A DNA stretch of 64,000 bases from Lucinisca nassula (Eukaryota; Mollusca; Bivalvia; Lucinida; Lucinidae): NCBI GenBank assembly GCA_963580285.1, contig OY757014.1, positions 99,078,072 to 99,142,071 on the forward strand, written 5' to 3'. Numbering within the stretch: position 1 is the stretch's first letter; each line of letters opens with the position of its first letter. This document shows positions 60,428-64,000 of this stretch, one piece after another. A model generated the notes under the pieces. It saw nothing but the letters and a program-made list of their open reading frames with translations, did no database searches and was not told the DNA's origin. Both the position numbers and the translations under genes were made by a program.

Positions 60428-60545
60428 AAAAAGCATCTAATGAGGGGCTCTGTTGTAGATGTACATTTCCATTCGGATGACCGTGCTAAGCGAGAACCTC
60501 AGATAGGAAACGCCCATCTACAACAGAACCCCATATTAGATTCTC
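60428..60545. repeat. Fold-back with ~30-bp arms
   Basis: CATCTAATGAGGGGCTCTGT and TGTAGATG pair with CATCTACAACAGAACCCCAT and ATTAGATT near 60515-60543. The loop is about 50 bp. A poly-T tract lies further right at 60699-60728. Confidence 0.7.
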
Positions 60546-60882
60546 AAATCAAACAATCAAAAAAATTATTCTCTTTGCTGAATAATGAACATCAAAGTTT
60601 GTGTCTTAATATATGAATATTTGGTACAAGTCTACCTAAATACAACAACAAAGCTTAAACGAGCTACAAAATGCCATGTAAACCAAATAAACCTATTCAT
60701 GTTTTTTTTTTTTTTTTTTTTTTTTTTTGTTTTTTGTTGTTTTTTTTTGTTTATCACTGTTTGCATTTTTATTATTGTCTGCATGTCAAGAAGAAATATC
60801 ATATGAAGTTTAAAAATTCTATCACTATAGTTTGCCATCGTATGAGCTGACAAAGACAATTGAGTGCGAAATATTATAATGT

Positions 60883-61015
60883 TATTAATCAAATAATTTC
60901 GTATTGGCCCATTTACAGGTCCGAGGTCTGCTGTATTGGCACGAGGCCGAAGGCCGAGGCCAATACAGCTGACTGAGGATCTGTAACTGGGCCATTACGA
61001 AATTACTTGATTAAT
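60883..61015. repeat. Fold-back with GGCCGAAGGCC centre
   Basis: The arms of about 60 bp are ATTAATCAAATAATTTCGTA..TTGGCCC..ACAG and the mirrored CTGTAACTGGGCCATTACGA. The inner stem is GCTGTATTGGCACGAGGCC/GGCCGAGGCCAATACAGC. No second copy was recognised. Confidence 0.75.
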
Positions 61016-61262
61016 GACAATTTTATTAATTGATGCAATTAAAAACATGAATTATGATTTTTGGATATTGGTTGACCTTGTGTTATATAGGATAATCAAT
61101 TAATAAAGGCCAATATTACTGGGTCAAGGTGTATATAAGGTGTTCTATTGACTGTAGCACATGCATTTAAGAAGTTCTTTTCCAACAATTTCGATGCAAG
61201 AAAATGACGTTTCAACGGCTAAACGTCAAAGAACCTAGAAGTGACGTCATCAAACGGCAGCT

Positions 61263-61461
61263 CATCACGAAAACACGCCTATATAAATTTGACCCCCTTG
61301 AACCCCACTTTTATACAGTAAAACTGGGGTTACAGAGGTAAACCTTATTTTTTTTATTTCTGCTTTAAAAATATAGATTTTAGGTACTCGTTCATCTTAA
61401 TTTTTTTTTTTTTTTGGCGGTATAGTGTACAATGCATTTGCATAGATGCGAATTTGTAATG
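61263..61461. mobile_element. FB-A with the core deleted
   Basis: It runs from CATCACGAAAACACGCCTAT to CATAGATGCGAATTTGTAATG. The left arm goes as far as GATTTTAGGTACTCGTTC and then jumps to the right arm (ATCTTAATTTTTTT), so the hairpin is lost. Confidence 0.7.
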
Positions 61462-61484
61462 TTTCGCGTCACGCTCTTCTTCCC

Positions 61485-61773
61485 GTCCATCGGGGCTTGA
61501 AGAAATAGATGGGCTGCATGATGCTTCCACGCAGAGCTGAAACCGACCCGCGCACGAGTACTTGTAAATCGCTTAGAGGATCTAAGCCTGCCCAGGCAAT
61601 GCGGTGCGAGTCGGCCCGTCCATGCTTATAAACCCTATTGGTTTCATTGGGCGACAGGGCTTGAGATGTCATTTCATCTCAATGTCGGTTAAAAGTCCCA
61701 CAAAAATGGAAGTAACGTCTCCAAAATGACCTTTACAGTGTTGACGTGGACGTTAAACTCCAAATCAAACAAA
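61485..61773 (+). mobile_element. S1 SINE with TSD
   Basis: TCTTCTTCCC at 61475-61484 and 61774-61783 flank it exactly. The head starts GTCCATCGGGGCTTG, slightly truncated, and the tail is short. Confidence 0.85.
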
Positions 61774-61783
61774 TCTTCTTCCC

Positions 61784-62241
61784 TATGATTTATTGCAGAT
61801 TCTTACACGTGGAACGTTTCTTAGACGTTAGACGGTTCAACGTTATTTTTTCGCATCGAAGTTTGCAAATGACATACTTTATGTGTAATACAGTCAATAA
61901 TTTGGCAGGATTTCTTCTAGCAATGGCGCCAGGTTGTGAGAATTTGAAGGAAACAACAGTATTATTGCCTATTTTCAGTGTCAGTGTTAGGTCTAGTGTG
62001 CGCATTGTGGAGTCATAAATCACAGGTTATCGGTCAGTTGTAATATCACTCGCTCTGCGCGCTCGTCATGTGATCTCCTTTACAAATGACCTCCAAACTG
62101 TGACTTATTACTCAACAATTAAATGCTAGCGCTGGTCTATTTCAATAATAATTCACAGTTCCTTCCCACTGCGTCACCGCGCCCTCCAGTCCGCAACCCC
62201 CAACCCGGCCCGACCCCCTATATTAATTAAAGAAAAAAATT
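61784..62241. other. Unassigned
   Basis: No gene or family was recognised. Short frames near 61790-62020 overlap on both strands and show no domain. Confidence 0.35.
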
Positions 62242-62314
62242 CGCCCAACGTGGGGCTCGAACCCACGACCCCGAGATTAAGAGTCTCGTGTTCTACCGAC
62301 TGAGATAGCCGGGC
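62242..62314 (-). tRNA. tRNA-Lys (anticodon CTT)
   Basis: The 73-nt minus-strand sequence folds as a tRNA. The acceptor is GCCCGGC with GTTGGGC (two G-T pairs), then discriminator G. The anticodon stem CGAGA/TCTCG is perfect around loop CTCTTAA (anticodon CTT, lysine). The T arm is GTGGG-TTCGAGC-CCCAC. The B box GGTTCGAGCCC is ideal. Downstream on the same strand is TTTTTTT, a polymerase III stop. The D stem is weak: TCTC faces GAAC instead of GCTC facing GAGC, leaving two mismatches, and the A box reads TATCTCAGTCGG. It could therefore be a mildly damaged or tRNA-derived copy. No SINE body follows it. Confidence 0.75.
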
Positions 62315-62912
62315 GGTTACACTGATAGCCAAGTGTTCAATAGTTCACAGATAATTTTGCAAATTGAAAAGAAATAACCTATTCTTTTATCTGTTTTTTT
62401 ATATTTATTATATTTTCGGATCATAAGCCATATTCGAATATGGTGTGCATGGAGTAAAAATATATGCTCCTGACGTTCACTAAAAAGAAAGAAAACACGA
62501 AACAATGAAATCAGTTGGCGGGAAAACATTACGCGCCAAAACTGTTAAATGTGTGCCAAAATAACAAAAGTACAAAATGAACACAGATCTCCGCCCAGCT
62601 CAGAGTCTTAATTAAGATGTTTAAAAAGCATTTAGTGTCAAAACTGAAAAATCAGACATCAAACAATATTTTAGCGGAAATTAGGAGTTTTTTGTCACAA
62701 TGATTATTATTGGTGACAACAATGCTCGGATGCTTTGCACGACAACGCTAATATTCATGTTCGTTTTAAAGGGCCCTGTCTTTTTAAGTGGATAGGCCCT
62801 ATATAGGCATGTTTCTGATTGTATTAAGCTGTGTGTGTGTGTGTCCTCTCTCTCTCAGGATATCGCATGAAAAATAATAATAATAATAATAATAAGATCT
62901 ATTAACATGAAC
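62315..62912. other. Unassigned, with (GT)n, (TC)n and (AAT)n tracts
   Basis: (GT)n at about 62829-62843, (TC)n at 62845-62856 and (AAT)n at 62872-62894. No gene was recognised. Confidence 0.4.
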
Positions 62913-63208
62913 CCCCGCCCATTGGGACTTGCAAAAATAAATGGGCTGCACGATGCTTCCACGCAGAGCTGAATCTGACCGCACACGAGTACTGGTAAAG
63001 CGCTTAGAGGATCTAAGCCTGCCCAGGAAAAGAGGTGCGAGTCGGACCGTCCATGCTTATAAACCCTATTGGTTTCATTGGGCGACAGGGCTTGAGATGT
63101 CATTTCATCTCAATGTCGGGTAAAAGTCCCACAACATTGGAAGCAACGTCTCCAAAAATGACCTTTATAGTGTTGACGGGGACGTTAAACATCAAATCAA
63201 ACAAACAA
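62913..63208 (+). mobile_element. S1 SINE, full length
   Basis: From CCCCCGCCCATTGGGACTTG to CATCAAATCAAACAAACAAAG. The head hairpin has one mismatch. It lies directly after an (AAT)n run. Confidence 0.85.
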
Positions 63209-63299
63209 AGTTGAAACTATAAACATGTGGAATTTTAATCAAAGCACTGACAATACTGGTTGAGTGAAGGCTGAACGGTGACTTAAGACTGTAACTCTT

Positions 63300-63454
63300 A
63301 CATTCCTGAATTGTAATCAAATAATGTAGACCCTGACCAGACGCTACGTTTTACGGCGTCTGGGCATTAAATTCCTGTACAGTAAGCAAGCAGTGTAGAC
63401 CCTGATCAGACTCCTTGTTCTGCGGCGTCTGATCTGGGTCTGCACTGTTTGCCA
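63300..63454. repeat. Two HC hairpins in tandem
   Basis: A damaged copy (ATAATGTAGACCCTGACCAG..ACGGCGTCTGG) at about 63318-63364 is followed by a better one at 63385-63452 (GCAAGCAGTGTAGACCCTGA to TCTGCACTGTTTGC). Both are preceded by ATTCCTG. Confidence 0.65.
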
Positions 63455-64000
63455 AGCCCAGCCCATGATTCCAGCCCAGATGTTATCGATGACCCTCTTA
63501 CCTCATTGCGAATAAATTAACGCTGCTTTTTTCTATACATAAATACGATGCCTATCAGTAATCTAGTCACGTGACATTAGCATCGAAGAGCTACTTGCGC
63601 TTTATAAATTGACGAACAATCGAACCCCCCCACCCCTTCCCCCCCCCCCAAAAAAAAAAAAAAAAATTAAAAAAAAAAAAAAAAACATTTTCTCATAACT
63701 TGAGTGGAATGGACACAAGTTCAGGGGAGGCGATGCTTTCAAAATAGTTCATCTCTTAGACTAGCCACTTGTCTGAAATAAAGGTCTGGTCATTATTTTG
63801 GTATTTTTATTATCAAAAGTTTGTCAATTTGTGAGAGATGGCAAGTCTATGTTGTACAGTCTCCAAGCTTAGGATTATCAAGTTAAAATTGAGACAAGAG
63901 ATTAGACTAGTTAAGATTTCATATACTGTTCATTTAAATTGAAAAGGTGGTTTTGATTCCATATTATACATTTTATCGCCTGGGGCCAGTTGTTCAAAAC
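63455..64000. other. Unassigned, with C/A tracts and a P4 end fragment
   Basis: Poly-C then poly-A lie at about 63626-63685. GTGGAATGGACACAAGTTCA followed by GGGGAGGCGATGCTTTCAAA at 63703-63755 matches one end of P4. No gene was recognised. Confidence 0.4.

Overview
This window looks like intergenic or intronic DNA from a bivalve mollusc (inference). It is AT-rich and has no long open reading frames and no recognisable host protein gene. It is packed with repeat families of molluscan character: SINEs ending in GACGTTAAACC plus a (CAAA)n tail, a tRNA-derived SINE carrying the 'gtacccggagaaaaacc' motif, elements ending in GGTGAGCTAA, and arrays with 'ggggcataactcc'. The only probable conventional gene is a tRNA-Lys(CTT) at 62242-62314 (minus). 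All other coding material is mobile-element debris: a retroelement C-terminal fragment (20269-20694, minus, with relatives near 10200, 25930 and 32450) and the C-terminal end of a Tc1/mariner-like transposase (23627-23857, minus).

Families named here. S1: a SINE-like element of about 300 bp with a GC-rich hairpin head and (CAAA)n tail, about 27 copies or pieces, many with visible target-site duplications (TSDs). S2, S3, S4: SINEs with tRNA-like heads; S2 shares its 3' tail with S1. LR: 3' ends of a probable non-LTR retroelement whose copies all stop at the same CACTTCTATTTTG boundary. FB-A and FB-B: fold-back elements with a common palindromic core (GTGGGTACTCGTTAGAACCG and its complement). 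P1-P4: small elements flanked by TTAA, piggyBac-like. Pg1 and Pg2: MITEs flanked by TA with pogo/Tc1-like ends. HC: a 68-bp hairpin module (GCAAACAGTG...CACTGTTTGC) present in several otherwise different families.

Layout. 1-1131: 160-bp tandem repeats ending in a GGTGAGCTAA terminus. 1.6-6 kb: P2 fragment, FB-B with nested S1, S2, Pg1. 6.4-11 kb: decayed LR copies and trinucleotide microsatellites. 12-16.6 kb: S1 copies, a 1.24-kb terminal-inverted-repeat element inside an LR fragment, FB-A. 17-18 kb: an 890-bp fold-back built of 'gacttatgacttgt' repeats. 19.5-21.3 kb: an S1 split by an LR insertion. 22-25 kb: clustered S1/S2/S3 and the transposase fragment. 26.2-27.2 kb: a tandem array joining two hairpin modules. 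31-38 kb: second long LR copy, Pg1, 166-bp tandem repeats, paired fold-backs, and a P2 at the junction of a tandem duplication. 38.7-43.5 kb: FB-A nested in FB-B, then a 1.8-kb tandem-repeat element. 43.7-54.6 kb: nested Pg2/P1 and Pg2/P4, an ATGGATATC satellite, fold-backs and a 352-bp tandem element. 54.7-64 kb: S1, S2, FB-A, AGACGTCT palindrome arrays and the tRNA.

The window's main interest is as a record of nested transposition, and as evidence that a few palindromic cores are reused by different element families with paired (compensatory) base changes. Boundaries come from reading by eye and can be off by several bases.
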